From assembly GCA_949318235.1 (NCBI GenBank), contig OX439131.1, positions 49,254,422 to 49,318,421 on the forward strand: 64,000 bases of DNA. Direction: 5' to 3'. Position 1 is the stretch's first letter. Each line of letters starts with the position of its first letter. Position numbers and translations under genes: made by a program. The stretch is from Ecdyonurus torrentis. Its lineage: Eukaryota; Arthropoda; Insecta; Ephemeroptera; Heptageniidae. Positions 1-12,800 of the stretch are shown here, piece after piece. Below the pieces are notes generated by a model. It ran no database searches. It was not told the DNA's origin and saw only the letters and a program-made list of their open reading frames with translations.

Positions 1-129
1 GGGAGGCGCTTGCTGCTCTTCTTAATTCTCTCATATTCACGTCTATTGCTATGCATATCGATACATAGAGAATTGGCTTGAAAAATCAGTTTCTCCTTTA
101 TTAGTCATATGCATCGGTGATAAAAAAAA

Positions 130-527
130 TCAATAATAATAAAGAAAAATGATAGAATTAGCAGCGCTGGCCTTACTTATCACAGTAAAAGTTGTATGAA
201 GAGGTCGAGGTCTCACATGGCACAGTTTTTTTGTTATATAAAATATGGCTCATTTCATAACTGAGAGCTTTCATCATAATATCAATGACATTTGACATTA
301 TCAATCAAAGAAAATATTTACTTGAGCACATCACTCAAATAAATCTCTTCTTTGATTGATAATGTCATTAACATATGACGAAAGCTTTCAGTTATGAAAT
401 GAACATTTTTATAACAAAACACTGTGTGCCACGTGAGACTTTCAACCTCTCCATACAACTTCTACTGTGGAAAGTAAGGCCAGCACTGCTAATTCTATAA
501 TTTTCTTTATTATTATTGATCCTAACC
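130..527. mobile_element. Foldback element, family FB1 (name mine)
   Basis: Two inverted arms of about 170 bases (GAATTAGCAGCGCTGGCC ... GCACTGCTAATTC) meet at a short loop around the shared core of TGAGCACATCACTCAAATAAA and its complement. The arms contain the recurring ACAGTAGAAGTTGTATG-type and GAGGTCGAGGTCTCAC-type blocks that mark this family elsewhere in the window. Confidence 0.75.
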
Positions 528-529
528 AC

Positions 530-1135
530 GATGTTTTTTTCCTTCAACTAATAATATTGTAATTAGCTAAAATAACATGCAAAAGCATGTCTAGTATTAA
601 AAAAAAAAAAAAAAAAAGGTCTTGTTGGCAGCATTAGTTAATAAGTTGATACGTAGCAAAAAGATGGTGCTGCACTGCTGACGGGCAGTTATTTAGAGGG
701 TCTTGGCTATGCCCCTTCGCTACTATGTTATTTCCCTATCTAAAAAGTGTTCCCTTATTGTTTGTAGTTCAAATTTCCGCCACAACAATCGAAAATAAAA
801 ACAAATGTTATATCTGGCGTCAGTGTCTTAGCCAATACTATTTGCAAGATACTACATACAAGATAAGGACACGCTCGACCAAATTGGGCCGCCGCGAAAT
901 TCAAAATGAGCCTCTAAGCCAATCAGCGCCCGAGTTGAAGGTCACGTGATCAATATTGACCAATCACAATGCCGCTAAAATTTACATGGGACCAGTTGGT
1001 GTCGCTATCTTGTATGTAGTATCTTGCTATTTGGCCGAGACGGTGGCGCCACCATTACATTTATTTATTGTTGTGGTGAAAATTTGAACTACAAACATTA
1101 AGGGAACGTTTTTTTCAACAATAGCTTCCTATCCT
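530..1135. mobile_element. Palindromic MITE (about 733-1122) with flanking low-complexity DNA
   Basis: The arms pair AACAATCG-side sequence AGTTCAAATTTCCGCC with its complement near 1080, plus an inner pair GCAAGATACTACATACAAG and CTTGTATGTAGTATCTTGC around 845-1030. There is no gene; the short ORF at 725-949 lies in the left arm. A second member of the family is at about 1436-1675. Confidence 0.6.
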
Positions 1136-1144
1136 GTATGTTTA

Positions 1145-1405
1145 TCTGTGTTCTTGGCTGTGGTTGGCTGCCACTTCCGTGGCTTGCATTGTGTTGTGCT
1201 AATGTTGTGTATGTGCGTGATCAAGTGAGGGCTGATAAACAGATGGTGCTGCACTGCTGAAGGATAGTTAAGTAGAGGGTCTTGGCGTGGCCGTGGTTGG
1301 CTGGCACTCCCGTGGCTTGCATTGCATTGTGTTGTGCTAATGTTGTGTTTGTGCGTGATCAAGTGAGAGCTGATAAAAAGATGGTGATCCACTGCTGAAG
1401 GACAG
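1145..1405. repeat. Tandem repeat of about 115-130 bp
   Basis: Two adjacent units share TTGGCTGGCACT/TTGGCTGCCACT, CGTGGCTTGCATTG and GTGCGTGATCAAGTGAG. Degenerate extra units occur around 661-712 and 2015-2105. Apparent ORFs across it are not convincing genes. Confidence 0.65.
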
Positions 1406-1435
1406 TTAAAGGAATAGACCAGAGCAGGGTCGTGA

Positions 1436-1680
1436 GCTCCTGTGTTATTGCCCTATACTAAAAACGAACCCTTGTTGATGTACTTCCAATTTTCACCGCA
1501 ACAATCAACATGTAAAATGTAAGTGGCGCTGTAGTCTGCGTGTGAATTTTATAATTCACACGCAGACTACAGCGCCACTTTTATACGTAATTTTGTATTC
1601 TTGCATTTTTTGCGGCGAAAATTTGAATTACATCATTAAGGGGTCGTTTTTTCAACAATAGCTTCCTATCCTGTTTATAT
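1436..1680. mobile_element. Palindromic MITE with a perfect central hairpin
   Basis: The centre is a perfect 27-base inverted repeat (1521-1547 with 1554-1580) separated by 6 bases. Outer arms match the 733-1122 element (GTACTTCCAATTTTCACC-type and its complement). No coding potential. Confidence 0.65.
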
Positions 1681-2236
1681 ATCCATGGACCAGAGAAAAA
1701 CATAGGCATTTATATCACAAAACACTTGATGGGACTTACTTTAATTTGTCTCAAAACCCAACAGTAGCTCCGTAGCAGTGATCAGAAATTTCGATTCATG
1801 CAACCCGCACAACATTTCAATACTAATTTTTGCATATTTCTGACCTCATAAACATGAATAGTCACACATTTTGCATACTTTACAGTATTTTCACGCTATC
1901 TTGTGGGGCTACATTAACATTCTGATAAAAATTGTCATCAGTTTTGAAGATCCCATATCGTGTTTATTCATTAAAAAAGCTCATGTTGTTTTATGTGGTC
2001 TATGGCTTTAAGTAGAGGGTCTTGGCTGTGGTTAGCTGGCACATTGTGGCTTGCATTGTGTTGTGCTAATGCTGTGTAAGTGAGTGATCAAATGAGGCTG
2101 GAGTGCAGTGTCAAATATTAAGTAATGTCTATTTTTATACACTAGCTATAAGTAAGTGAGTAAGCTATCAAATGTATGAGCCATTTATATTATGGACTTT
2201 TGTATTCACTATGGAGATTATATAATATATATGGGG

Positions 2237-2278
<42 letters not shown>

Positions 2279-3208
2279 AATTTCCCAATTAGCCAAATTT
2301 TCTAATGTAAAAAAGTCATTTTTTTTTTATACACAATTTTTTCCAATAAATTTGTGGTGTGTATTGTAAGATAAAATAACAACTGTTTAGCTAAAGCTGT
2401 TTTTTTTTTTTATACATATTGCTCTCTTTTCTGGTTACAAATTGTAAAATTTTGAGATTGTTTAAATTTTAAATATCCATCAATTCTTGCCTCAAATATT
2501 GCCTTTAATTGATTTTTTTTATATACATGTGTCATTTGTACAGCTCTGGATAAAAATTTCAAAGTTTTTCTCAAAAAAAAAAAAAAAGAAAGAAAGAAAA
2601 AGAAAGAAAAAAAAAAAAAAAAAAAGAAAAGAAAAATAAAAAAAATTAAAATAAAAAGGAAGAAAAAGAAAACGTTGTACATTTTGCTTGGCTGCCACAA
2701 TCTGCAACTTGTGACCAGCGCTACACAATTAAAATTTTTATTATAACATTCAGAAATAGCTCTAAATGAATTTTCTTTTCAATCAAGTATTGCAAATAAA
2801 CGTTGCTAAATTTAAAGTATATTTTGCGTGTTTTGCACTCAATGCAATACACATATGGCAGACTTTTACCACCACTTGGTGCAGCATTTCCAAATGCTTC
2901 AAAATTTTGTGGGAAGAAAAAAAAAAAAAAAAAAAAAAAAGAATGGGAAAAAATTAAAAAAAAAAAAAAAAAGAACGAAAGAGTTTTTTTATTATATATA
3001 ATTTTCAAGTTGTAAATTAATATATATGTATATTAATAAAGTTTTATAATTGCTATGTAAAGCATGCTATCTATGTTTTTGGTCTTATAAATAAATGTTA
3101 TATATTATTATTGTATTTATAAGTGTTTTATTTAAAAAAATAAAAACTTTTTTTTATATAATTTTTAATACAATTTAAAATAATATAATATTTTGAAATC
3201 AAACGGCA
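1681..3208. other. AT-rich intergenic DNA with long A-tracts
   Basis: No gene seen. It contains a 40-base A-run at 2237-2276 and A/AAAG-rich tracts at 2573-2690 and 2917-2985. The F/K-rich ORFs across them are translation artefacts of homopolymers. Confidence 0.6.
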
Positions 3209-3210
3209 TA

Positions 3211-3372
3211 TTGACTAATAAAGGAACAACAGTTTTGAGGCCGACTATGCCATTTTGGTCACATCCGCTTCCGTTTCTCCTTACTACGCATGCGCAGTAA
3301 GTCGAAACGGAAACGGATGTGAGCGAAATTGCTTATAGTCGACTTCAAAACAGTTGTTCCTTTATCAGTCAA
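3211..3372. mobile_element. MITE family M2, TA target
   Basis: Near-perfect palindrome with TIR TTGACTRATAAAGGAACAAC flanked by TA on both sides; the centre contains GCATGCGC. Family members also at 7565-7733, 24800-24966, 37676-38139 and 51396-51562. Confidence 0.75.
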
Positions 3373-3374
3373 TA

Positions 3375-3616
3375 CATATTTATGAGCCATATATTGCATC
3401 ATGTTTTTATTTTTGTTGCCATGACAATGCGACGCATACAAAAAACAAACTATGAAATTACATATTTTATATTTGTTTTCAAAATAATAAAGGTTATTAG
3501 TTTAAAAAAAAAAAACATTAAAATTTTCTATGGCTTAAAACACATAAAAGTATGTCTTGTATTTCTCATTTAAATTTCTCCAAAATTGGTGCAGTAGTTT
3601 TCTCAAAAATCGCAAC

Positions 3617-3647
<31 letters not shown>

Positions 3648-4392
3648 GTTTTTCCCCATAAGTGTAATGTTAAATTAGGGGACCCTTTTAGCTTTTCCCT
3701 AGTCTCCCCGCGCGCTAAACCGATAACCTCCATTAATATCAATTACAATTTTCGTAAGATGACAGAAAATTTACACCATCATATTACGCAGTATAAATAA
3801 CCTCTGGCAGTTTAACATGAATTGCAATCATCAAGCTCTCCAATAAAGATACTTCAAAAAGATATCAATGACTGAAATTCAAATTTGGTTTTGTCCCATA
3901 TGGCTGTTGAATTTGATATTTTTTAAGATTTTCTGCTTAAATGCTTATTTTTGCAACATTTACAATCCAGCAAAATGATAAAATTGCTAAAAATCACTTG
4001 CAATTTTTGAATATGTGTTTTCTATCTAACTAAGGGGTTGACAGGAGTTTGAAGTCCAGTTCTGTGATCAGCAAGTCAAGGGCTCTCCAACGATATGCAA
4101 AATTATTAAGATCTGAGAGGAAAGTGTTCAAGGTCAAAAAGTGAAGCAAGGCGACCTTGAACAAGGACACATATCTTAATAATTTGCATATTACTGGACA
4201 GCCCTTGACTTTCTGATCACAGAACTGGAGTCAGTTTTCCAAAATACCAAATACCCCTAAATAAGGGAGTTATTAATAAAAGTTTAACTAAGGTAAAATT
4301 TTGAAAATTCATTTTTTTGCTAATATTTCTTAATTAAGAGAACTTTACTGAGTACAAAAATGAGGACAATTTAGAATTTCAATAATTATTTC
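3375..4392. other. Intergenic DNA with a foldback element at about 4050-4236
   Basis: Arms (TTGACAGGAGTTTGAAGTCCAG-like left, complement right) include the inverted pair CAGTTCTGTGATCAG / CTGATCACAGAACTG. The A-run and TTTTCCCCATAAG region at 3620-3660 resembles, inverted, the introns of ZAD genes near 21150-21230. No gene is seen. Confidence 0.5.
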
Positions 4393-4754
4393 TCAGGTTG
4401 AAGTTTCTCCAATTTGTTTATCCTGACAGTATAGGCAAATTTTCTTACATGCATGTCAAACAAGTTGCCTAACTTACAGGGGCAAACATTTCACATATTG
4501 CTCAGATCTTGATTTATAAAGTTTTCTGTATATTCTAATCTAAGTCATATTAAATATATTTATCACTGTTTTGACAATTTTATCAGAAAATAATGCCAGC
4601 TTTTAATTTAAGTGTCCTCTGTTTCTCTCAAAAACTTACTTTACTTACTTACTTTACTTTTTAATTCTTGTCCCCCCCCCCCCCCCCCCAATATACTTTA
4701 TGATTCCTAATATGGTTTAATCTTTATTGTTAAATAATTATAATATTCTATGTA

Positions 4755-5653
4755 CAGCTCTGGCCAAAAGTTCCCGAACGATTTGTATAGGCAACCCGCA
4801 ACCACCCTATGTTATCTTTATGGCAGGGTTTCTCAACCTTTTTGAGCTGCGGAGCACTTTTAGGAGTAAGGAGTGCCCACGGAGCACTGGAGGGTTTGGG
4901 GTGCGTAGCACACCAAAAAAGCCCGCCGCAGGCGCGATTTTTTTCAAACCAACGTGACCGTTTTTTAAGTCACGGCAATTTACATCGGGCAATTTAAGTG
5001 AATTTAAGTGAACATAATTTCAAGAAGATTAACATTCACCCCATTAAAAACCCTAGCTAAATTTACAGCTTTAAATTTTACAAATATAATGGAATCAAGG
5101 AAAATATTAAGTGATAAATTTGTAATTTCAGAGCAGACATTGTATGCTTAATTGAAAAATTAATAAAATATAGATATTTTTTTTTAAAGCGTAATTTTTT
5201 GAACATTTCTGAACTATTTTACGATTTAAAATGTAATTTTGAGAAATATTATTTTTCTGAAAATATTTGGTAGTAATAGAACTGTCACAAATACTGCCTC
5301 CTGTTAAAAAAAAAAAAAATCAAAATCAAAACGATTCTCACGATTCTGTCAAAAAATTGAAAATTTAACTTGAATTTATATTTGGGAAAATTAAGGCTGT
5401 TTAGAAAATACAATATTGTCCTTAGTTTCAACCTTCAGTATTTACTGAAAGTTTAAACTAGGGACCTTTATAATTTTCAAAACTAAAATGATGTAACTAA
5501 AATTAAATAAATTGTTAATAAAACATAACAGGTATTATTCAGAAACACAATATTCATGAAAATTGAGACGTTTTGTACTGTATTGTTTTAAAATTATGAA
5601 TATATTTTATTTATTCTTTTCTTTCTTTTTTTTTCTTCCTTCCTTCCTTCCTT

Positions 5654-5691
<38 letters not shown>

Positions 5692-5832
5692 CTCCTAAAT
5701 TCTGGGGAGCACCTGAAACCATCTCGCGGAGCACTAGTGCTCCGCGGAGCACCGGTCGAGAAACCCTGCTTTATGGGATGGGAAAACGCTACGGCCGCCA
5801 CTGCCCCGTTCGGGAACTTTTGGCCAGAGCTG
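4755..5832. mobile_element. Tc1/mariner-like MITE M1 carrying a nested hAT-like element
   Basis: Outer TIR CAGCTCTGGCCAAAAGTTCC, flanked by TA (4753-4754, 5833-5834). Uninterrupted 120-bp copies are at 38957-39076 and 49560-49679. The TA target and short palindromic form fit Tc1/mariner-type MITEs. Confidence 0.8.
4824..5768. mobile_element. hAT-like non-autonomous element with 8-bp TSD
   Basis: TIR CAGGGTTTCTCAACC with the complement GGTCGAGAAACCCTG at the other end, and an exact 8-bp duplication CTTTATGG (4816-4823, 5769-5776). These are hAT hallmarks. The 945-bp interior is AT-rich with a TTCC/T-tract near 5636-5685 and no transposase. Confidence 0.88.
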
Positions 5833-7389
5833 TACTTTAGTACTTTACTGTATGTACAAATAAGATGGTTTTCATATCTATGTTTTAGAGGAAAATTTGT
5901 GTGTCTCGTTTGAAGCAAAATGTGTATCTTGTATTTTATCAAGGAGAGCAAAATATGTAACTCGTTTTTTAACGGCTGCATTTTAGATGGCGTTCAAAGG
6001 TGCATATTTATTTAATGTCCTATTACAAAAAAAAAAAAAAAAAAAAAAAAAAATAATGAAAAAAAAAATGAAAAAAAAAAAAATGAATGATGAATGAATG
6101 AATGCATGCATGATGCATGCGGTGATAAAAAACAAGATACAAATATTTATAAACAAAAAAATAAATAAATCAGTACAAAATATCCTTGGCGAATTTTTTA
6201 TATTTTCATATTATATAATAGTTATAAACGTTGTACCTTACATTATATAATTATATCATTACCTATAGAATGACCAAAAAATATAGCCTCTAATTTTTTT
6301 TTTTTAATTATAATTACACCCATATAAATAGACTTATAGACCAAACAAAAACAGAAAGGAAAAAAACTCACAAAAAAACAACAGAATTTTTTATAACACC
6401 TTAATTATGCTGTTATTATTATTATTATTTTTACATTCTATTTTATTTTTGAAATTTCAAAAATTTTAATAGAAAATAAATGGTCACTTATTTGATTTTT
6501 TTTTTTTAATTTTTGTTTATATTTATAATATGAATTTTAATCTCAAGAATTTTTTATGCATTTAAAGCACAAGGAAAAAAAATACAAAATAATTGCAAGT
6601 ATTTTAATTTTTTTTAAATAAGTTAAGTGCTGATATTGATAATGAATAAATATTTTATTGGTATGAGATATTCAGCCACATTTGTCAGTTTAAAACATTG
6701 GAATAAAGTTTATTTTTTAAACTTTATTATTATTTTTTTTTTATTTAGGGCTAATTATCGCAGTAAGGGGATTTTCCCTCATAGAATTTATTTAAATTCT
6801 GTAGTAAAATAAAAAAAATATATACATTTTTAATTTCATAACAATTAAATAAAATCTGCATTTTAAAATATAATAAATAAAAACTTAACACACAACAAAT
6901 AACTTTTTTTTTAATCATTGCAAACCAAGAATATTTTAAAACAAAATTTTAACCCTTAACTTTTTTAGGGCAAATATTTTTCTTAAAACAAAATATTTTT
7001 AAACTTAGAAACAATAAAATACAATGAACATTTTAACATTGCATTAATGAGAAACTATTAAAAATATTTAAGTAAAGTAAACTTATTTTAAACAGAAAAA
7101 TGTATTTTTTAATTTTTCCATCAGGAAATTTTCTTACACATTTTACTCTTCAAATTTGGGGTTTATTATATTTTTTATTATAGGCTAATTATTTTTTTTA
7201 TTTATTTAGTTAATTTTTGTCCAAAGAATTTATTCGGAACATTTTATTAACAAAAATAAAATCTTATATTTTTAGTTGACAAAAAAATAAACACACAAAT
7301 AATTAAAAGATAAAATTATATACTGTAATACATTGGACCACTTGCAACAAATTATATAAAATAAATTTAAATATCCCTAAAGCATTTTT

Positions 7390-7780
7390 AAAGGCATAGA
7401 AGATGTTCAACAAAAAACATGTCTAATATCCTAACATACCTAAATATCAACGTTGATACGTCCAATTGATTTCTTATGTATTTCACATTCACTAAATGTA
7501 AAATAAATTAGAAATCAATGACTTTGCCCAAATCAACATTGATATTTAGGTACAGAGTATGTTATTGACTGATAAAGGAATAAACTGTTTTGAGGCCGAC
7601 TATATAAGCAATTTCGCTCACATCCGCTTCCGTTTCGACGTACTGCACATGCGTAGTATAGGTAAAAACGGAAGTAGATGTGACCAAAATCGCTTAAAGT
7701 TGGCTTCAAAACAGTTGTTCCTTTATTAGTCAATAGGATATTAGACATAACATAGTTTTTAAATATTGTTCTATGCCTTT
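7390..7780. mobile_element. MITE M3 with M2 nested inside (7565-7733)
   Basis: Outer arms AAAGGCATAGAA ... CTATGCCTTT with inner pairs TAATATCCTAAC and TAGGATATTA. The M2 palindrome sits in a TA within it. The same nest is present at 24546-25013 and 51229-51610. Confidence 0.72.
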
Positions 7781-8028
7781 ATGGGGAAAAAAATCAACAT
7801 TTATAAATGAATCAATGTGATAACAAATCAAAAATACCTTGATTGCAAGTGGTCCAATTTTACTACAGTTCAGCCAATACAAGATTTACATATTGATAAC
7901 AGAGCGGACATTCAATGTTGTTATCACAATTATAAATATCACAGTGTCAACTTCATATGTACCTAGTACAAAACATAACAAACTGCAGCCAATAATTGTA
8001 TTGACACAAAACATTGGGGGTGCTTTTG

Positions 8029-8063
<35 letters not shown>

Positions 8064-8534
8064 TTAAATATGAAATATGTAATAAGCAGGCCTATATTTA
8101 AATTATCTACTTTTTTGTGATACAAATTAGGTACAACACATTAATATAGGAGGAAACACTTAAAAATTAATGTTTAATAAAGGTAATTTTTTATAAGTGT
8201 TAAGTTTTTCACTGTATTTTCTTCTTTGTATAAACTTTGAGACACAGATGCAAACAATAATTATGTTTCTTATTATTTTTTACTTGTTGTTTTATTATCC
8301 AGTTATTAAAAATGATGGATAATTCAATACTATATATTTCAATATAATTTAATTCTAATAACTAGAGTAATATATTTTACAAGAGATTTTTTTTTGTTCC
8401 AAAAGTGCCAAGCAACGTCTTTTGATCTTCACTCGCCCAAAAGCAAGCTTTTTATCCAAGAATCTATATTTTTTTAGCTATTTTTTGTTTAATTAAAAAA
8501 AAGTTATTGTCAAATAATTCAAGAAACTTCTATT

Positions 8535-8582
<48 letters not shown>

Positions 8583-8606
8583 GGGATGCTCACTTCAAAG
8601 ACAAAG

Positions 8607-9394
8607 TCAGTGATGTTTGTTGACATGACTCTTGAGACTGTTACTGCGTGCAGCCTTGTAGTCACACATGGTGCACTGGTAAGGTGTCTCACCTGAGTGT
8701 GTTCTCATGTGTGAAGTCAAGTGACCACTCTCTGCACACTTATATTCACATTGACTACATTGATAAGGCTTCTCACCTGTATGTGTCCTGACATGCTTGA
8801 CCAAGTTTGACTTCTGAGCAAAAGTCTCCTCACAATAAGGACATTGCTGATCTCTCACTTTGTCATGGACTTCCTTCACATGCATCACTAGATTATGTTT
8901 ATGTGTGAAAGATTTGTTGCACACTTGACACACATGATCTCTTTGTCCCGTGTGAGTCAACATGTGACGATCAAAATGTTGTTTGAGTCCAGTTACATAA
9001 GGACAATGACTGCACTTGAGAGCCCTAGCTTCATCATGTACTCTCTTGTGTGCAGTTAAGTGACTCTGGGTAGTATATTTCTTACCACAGACACTGCACA
9101 CAAAAGGTCTGTCTTTACCATCATCTCTCACTCTCCTAGCTAACACTTTGTCTCTCTCCGTCACTTCCCCCCCTGCACGTTGCTGTAGTTTCATCATTAG
9201 GCTTGACGTCACCTCATTCTGCACAAAACATGCACCGATAGCCGTGCTGCTTCGTGACGGAGGGAACACGATGGTTGCTTTGTGCTGCAGGACAAGAAGA
9301 GAATGTTCTGAGCCGTGCTTGGTGTGCACGTGACGTTGGACAAAGTTGACGCTGGAGAAACTGATGGAACACCACACGCACTGCAGCGCCTTGC
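8607..9394 (-). CDS. PRDM9: Exon 9 of PRDM9-like A: lone C2H2 plus six-finger array
   Basis: Terminal coding exon. The acceptor AG is at 9395-9396 and the split glycine codon joins exon 8, so the ATG just upstream (9402-9404) is intronic and not a start. It encodes a lone finger (C-V-W-C ... H-V-H-T-K-H) matching the isolated finger that precedes the array in vertebrate PRDM9, a basic linker of about 70 residues, then six C2H2 fingers. Helices (-1 to 6): TQSHLTA, LKQHFDR, HKHNLVM, QKSNLVK, ESGHLTS, RSNSLKS. Only one finger of the 84-bp YQCSQCEYKC type is present, against five in B and three in C, so this is the shortest array. The stop follows NKHH. Confidence 0.95.
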
Positions 9395-9800
9395 CTGGAA
9401 ACATTAATTATTGCTATTAGTTCACTACTAAGAAAATACTGACAATGCAATATAACAATGCTAAGACTAAAACTATGATTGTACACAAATATCCCAGAAT
9501 CTAATATTTAAAAAAAATGTAGCAACATAAAAACTTGACCCAGGCTAAAAAAAAAAACTAAAAAAAAAAAAAAAAAAAAAAAAAAACTTGTGACAATTGA
9601 ATCATAATATGTATAATCTTTATGTTTATCAATAATTTCCCACATTCACCTTAATTTTATAAATTAAATGATTATTTCTTCTTACAGTAGGCCTATACAT
9701 CAGACAAAATATAAAGATCAAACAAATATTAATTGATGCTGGCAGCTTTAGCAGAACTAAGGCATGGTAAATAATAATGGTAATAATAACCCATCCCCCT

Positions 9801-9834
<34 letters not shown>

Positions 9835-12800
9835 TGCTTACTTGCTTGTGTTACTTACATAGTTGCTAAATAATTTTGTACTTTTTATAATCAAATAACT
9901 TTTATAGCAATTTTTTTTTTATAACTTAATGGTTGCACTTTTTATTTACCCACCCCCACCTTAAATTATATTCTTGTAGCTATACTCAATTTGCATATGA
10001 CATGCTGAAAAACTTAACTTTTTTTTTTAATTGTAATATATAGGCTATAAAAAAAAAGTTTTCATGTAATTTCCTTTGTTTTAGAGGGGGAGAGTGATCA
10101 ACTTTTTTTTTTTTTTTTTTTTTTTTGCAAGATTTCTTCTTTTATTCCATAATTGCATAGTGTAATGTCACTTTAATTTTTAACTTAATTGTGATTTTCT
10201 TATCTTGAAAGTCAATAATATAAAGTCCACAAATATCGTAATATTATTTTTGTCGCAGTTGGTTACTCACCGACTTTCTTCCAGATGACAGGTGACAAGG
10301 CTCGCTCAGTCTTAGACTCATCAGTCTTAGGCTCAAAGTAAGCCTGCAGGTCAATCCCTAGGTCTAGCATGAAACTTTTGCCATACCACGTCAGCAGTTC
10401 ATCTCCTGGAGCAATCCACCTGTCAATCACAATTACAAATCAATCAAACAATACATCTATAAAAACTTCAATCAATAAGTTGTTAAGCCAGCGGCTAGGT
10501 AATACAATGTCTTTTATATTTACATATTAGGCACCAAAATTAAATTGTTAAAACAAGGCATATGTGAATTAGCTCAACTTCTCATTACTATATTTTTATA
10601 ACAATAAGGTATGATAAATTAAAAAGAAAATGACAGAAGAAACCAGCGCTGGTTTACATTAGAGAACCTTAGCAGCTTTAGTAGCCAGTTCAATGAAATC
10701 AGCTTGTCACCAGGATTACATTGAACTGGCTACTGAAGCTGCTAACTTATACACAATATTGAAATTTGCACACAAGATATAAACTTCAGTACACCAGGTA
10801 CATAAAGCATGAGACATGCTAAGTTACTTACTGCCTGGTGAGGTAGAAGATTTGTCCCTTCTCTTGCACAGGCACCAGGTTCTGCATGGAGTCATGAGTG
10901 GCACAGTTGACGTAGCGCAACCAGCTGGCTCTCGTCTCGTCTTTGGCGTCAACACTCAGGTTGCCTGCGCTGCCTCGACGAATCTAACACACAAACATAC
11001 GTGTGACAATCACAATATCTGCCAGGACCTGCTTGGTATGATTTATTAACATACCATCCAGCAGTAGCCGTCATTGTTGCTCTTGGTCAGTAGCTGGCCA
11101 TCGTAAGGCCCCAGCATGGTGTGTGGAGGAATGGGGAGCACAGCAAAAACTCCCATACCTGCATTAGGGATTGACGACTTTCCAATACGTAATCCCTTGG
11201 GTAGCGTGCGAGCTGCTCTGTCCTTGCATACAGATGACTTGACCTGAGAACAGCAATACATATCAATCAGTATATTAGATCAATGCATACAGTACACTCT
11301 AATAAGCAAGATATATTGGCCATCAACCTTGAAACACAAATTAATAAAATTAAAATATTTTTGTGTCAACTATGCCATCAAGATCTTCACCTAGCTATGC
11401 ACTTCATTGTGCAGGTAAAGTAATTCACGCATGCTTGCTGTTTTTATTTTTTCCTTTTTATTGAACTCTGTGCTTAAGTTTATAATAAGGAAAACAAATT
11501 TGATTTTGATTTAAAGCCCATACAAATAAAAATAAACTTTGTCAAAATTGCAGAGTAAAAATAAAAGTATTTTAACCCCCCCCCCCCCCCCCCCAAAAAA
11601 AAGTAGTTCATCCCAAATTGTAAAATTTTAAAATTACATTTTTACTAACAAGGTTTAAATTTTAAAGTTGTGTAAAACACATCGAACACAAAACTTGTCT
11701 AATATCCTAACGTACCTAAATATCAACATTGATATTTGGCCAGTCATTGATTTCTAATTTATTTTACACTCAAGAAATGGCAAATGCGGGTTTATTACAC
11801 ACACACACACACACACACAAACAAGTGAGCTAGTGTACATCATAAACCCACATCTGACATTTAGGATTAAGTGGAAAATAAATTAGAAATCAATGACTCC
11901 GGCAAATCAACGTTGTTATTTAGGTTATAGGATATTAGATGTTTTTTTATTCAAGGTGTTCCGCAAACTATTTTTCAACATTAACTGTAGAGTAAAAAAA
12001 AAAGTGTTTTTTATAACCCCCCTCCTCCCCCCTATAAAAAGTATTATTCAAATTTCAACAATTTAAAATTAAAGTTATATATGTTTTTTTTTTTTTTTTT
12101 TAAACATTAAAAAACTCTTTTGCACTCAAGAAAACTTTATTGCTAGCAGACAACTAGACTGCATAATAGTGTGTTGACTTCCATAGCTAGATAGATATAA
12201 ATACACGCTACATACTTACTGGAGTGCTAAACAATCTGAACGGTCTGCCGTGGTCTTCACACGCTCCCAGCACAGAACCTTCACATACACAGCAGTCTGG
12301 AACATCAAAGTTTGTCACATTATTCAAATACATTTGTGTGTGTGAGGTGCACAACTTTACACAAATCTAATCTAAATAGAACTTATCAGTAATTTACTGT
12401 GGTTAAATGCAATTTAACATTAACATAAGCCCTGTTAATTCCTTCTACTAACATGACAATCAATTATTCACAATTTTAATGACAAAAATAAAAAAATCCA
12501 AACACACACAATAAAAAAATAACAAGAATGTACTTTTTTTTTTTTTTTCCTGTAGCAAATAAAACAGTAATGCTGTTCATAAGCTCTCTGTTCTTTGCCC
12601 CTAAAATGACAATCAGCTATGGCATAGTTAATCAAATGAAATGTGCATTTTTCAGTGCAACAGAACAGGGTTTACAAACATTCAGTATATGAAAGCAAAC
12701 ATTCATTAAAAAAAATGTTAGTTTTTTTTTCTTTTTTACTGTATAATTGTTGATACTTACAGCTGAAGTCTTCCTCCTCAGGTACTGGATCTTCTTTGTA

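Larger units (their letters stand above)
4393..8606. repeat. Segmental duplication: 3' flank of PRDM9-like A
   Basis: Starts abruptly at TCAGGTTGAAGTTTCTCC and is collinear with 22694-25877 and 49230-52357, up to the stop of each PRDM9-like gene. In B and C the DNA before the start is the 5' side of a ZAD gene. Here it is unrelated, so 4393 marks a duplication breakpoint. Copy-specific insertions are listed separately. No gene is visible. Confidence 0.8.

Noticed and set aside
2410..3015. Several overlapping ORFs rich in F, K or L on both strands
   Set aside because: They are translations of A/T homopolymers and AAAG tracts without domain or codon signal.
10816..11049. Plus-strand ORF of 77 residues (repeated at 28508 and 55143)
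   Set aside because: Antisense to SET exon 7; the minus-strand frame has splice sites and the YVNC and QIFY motifs.
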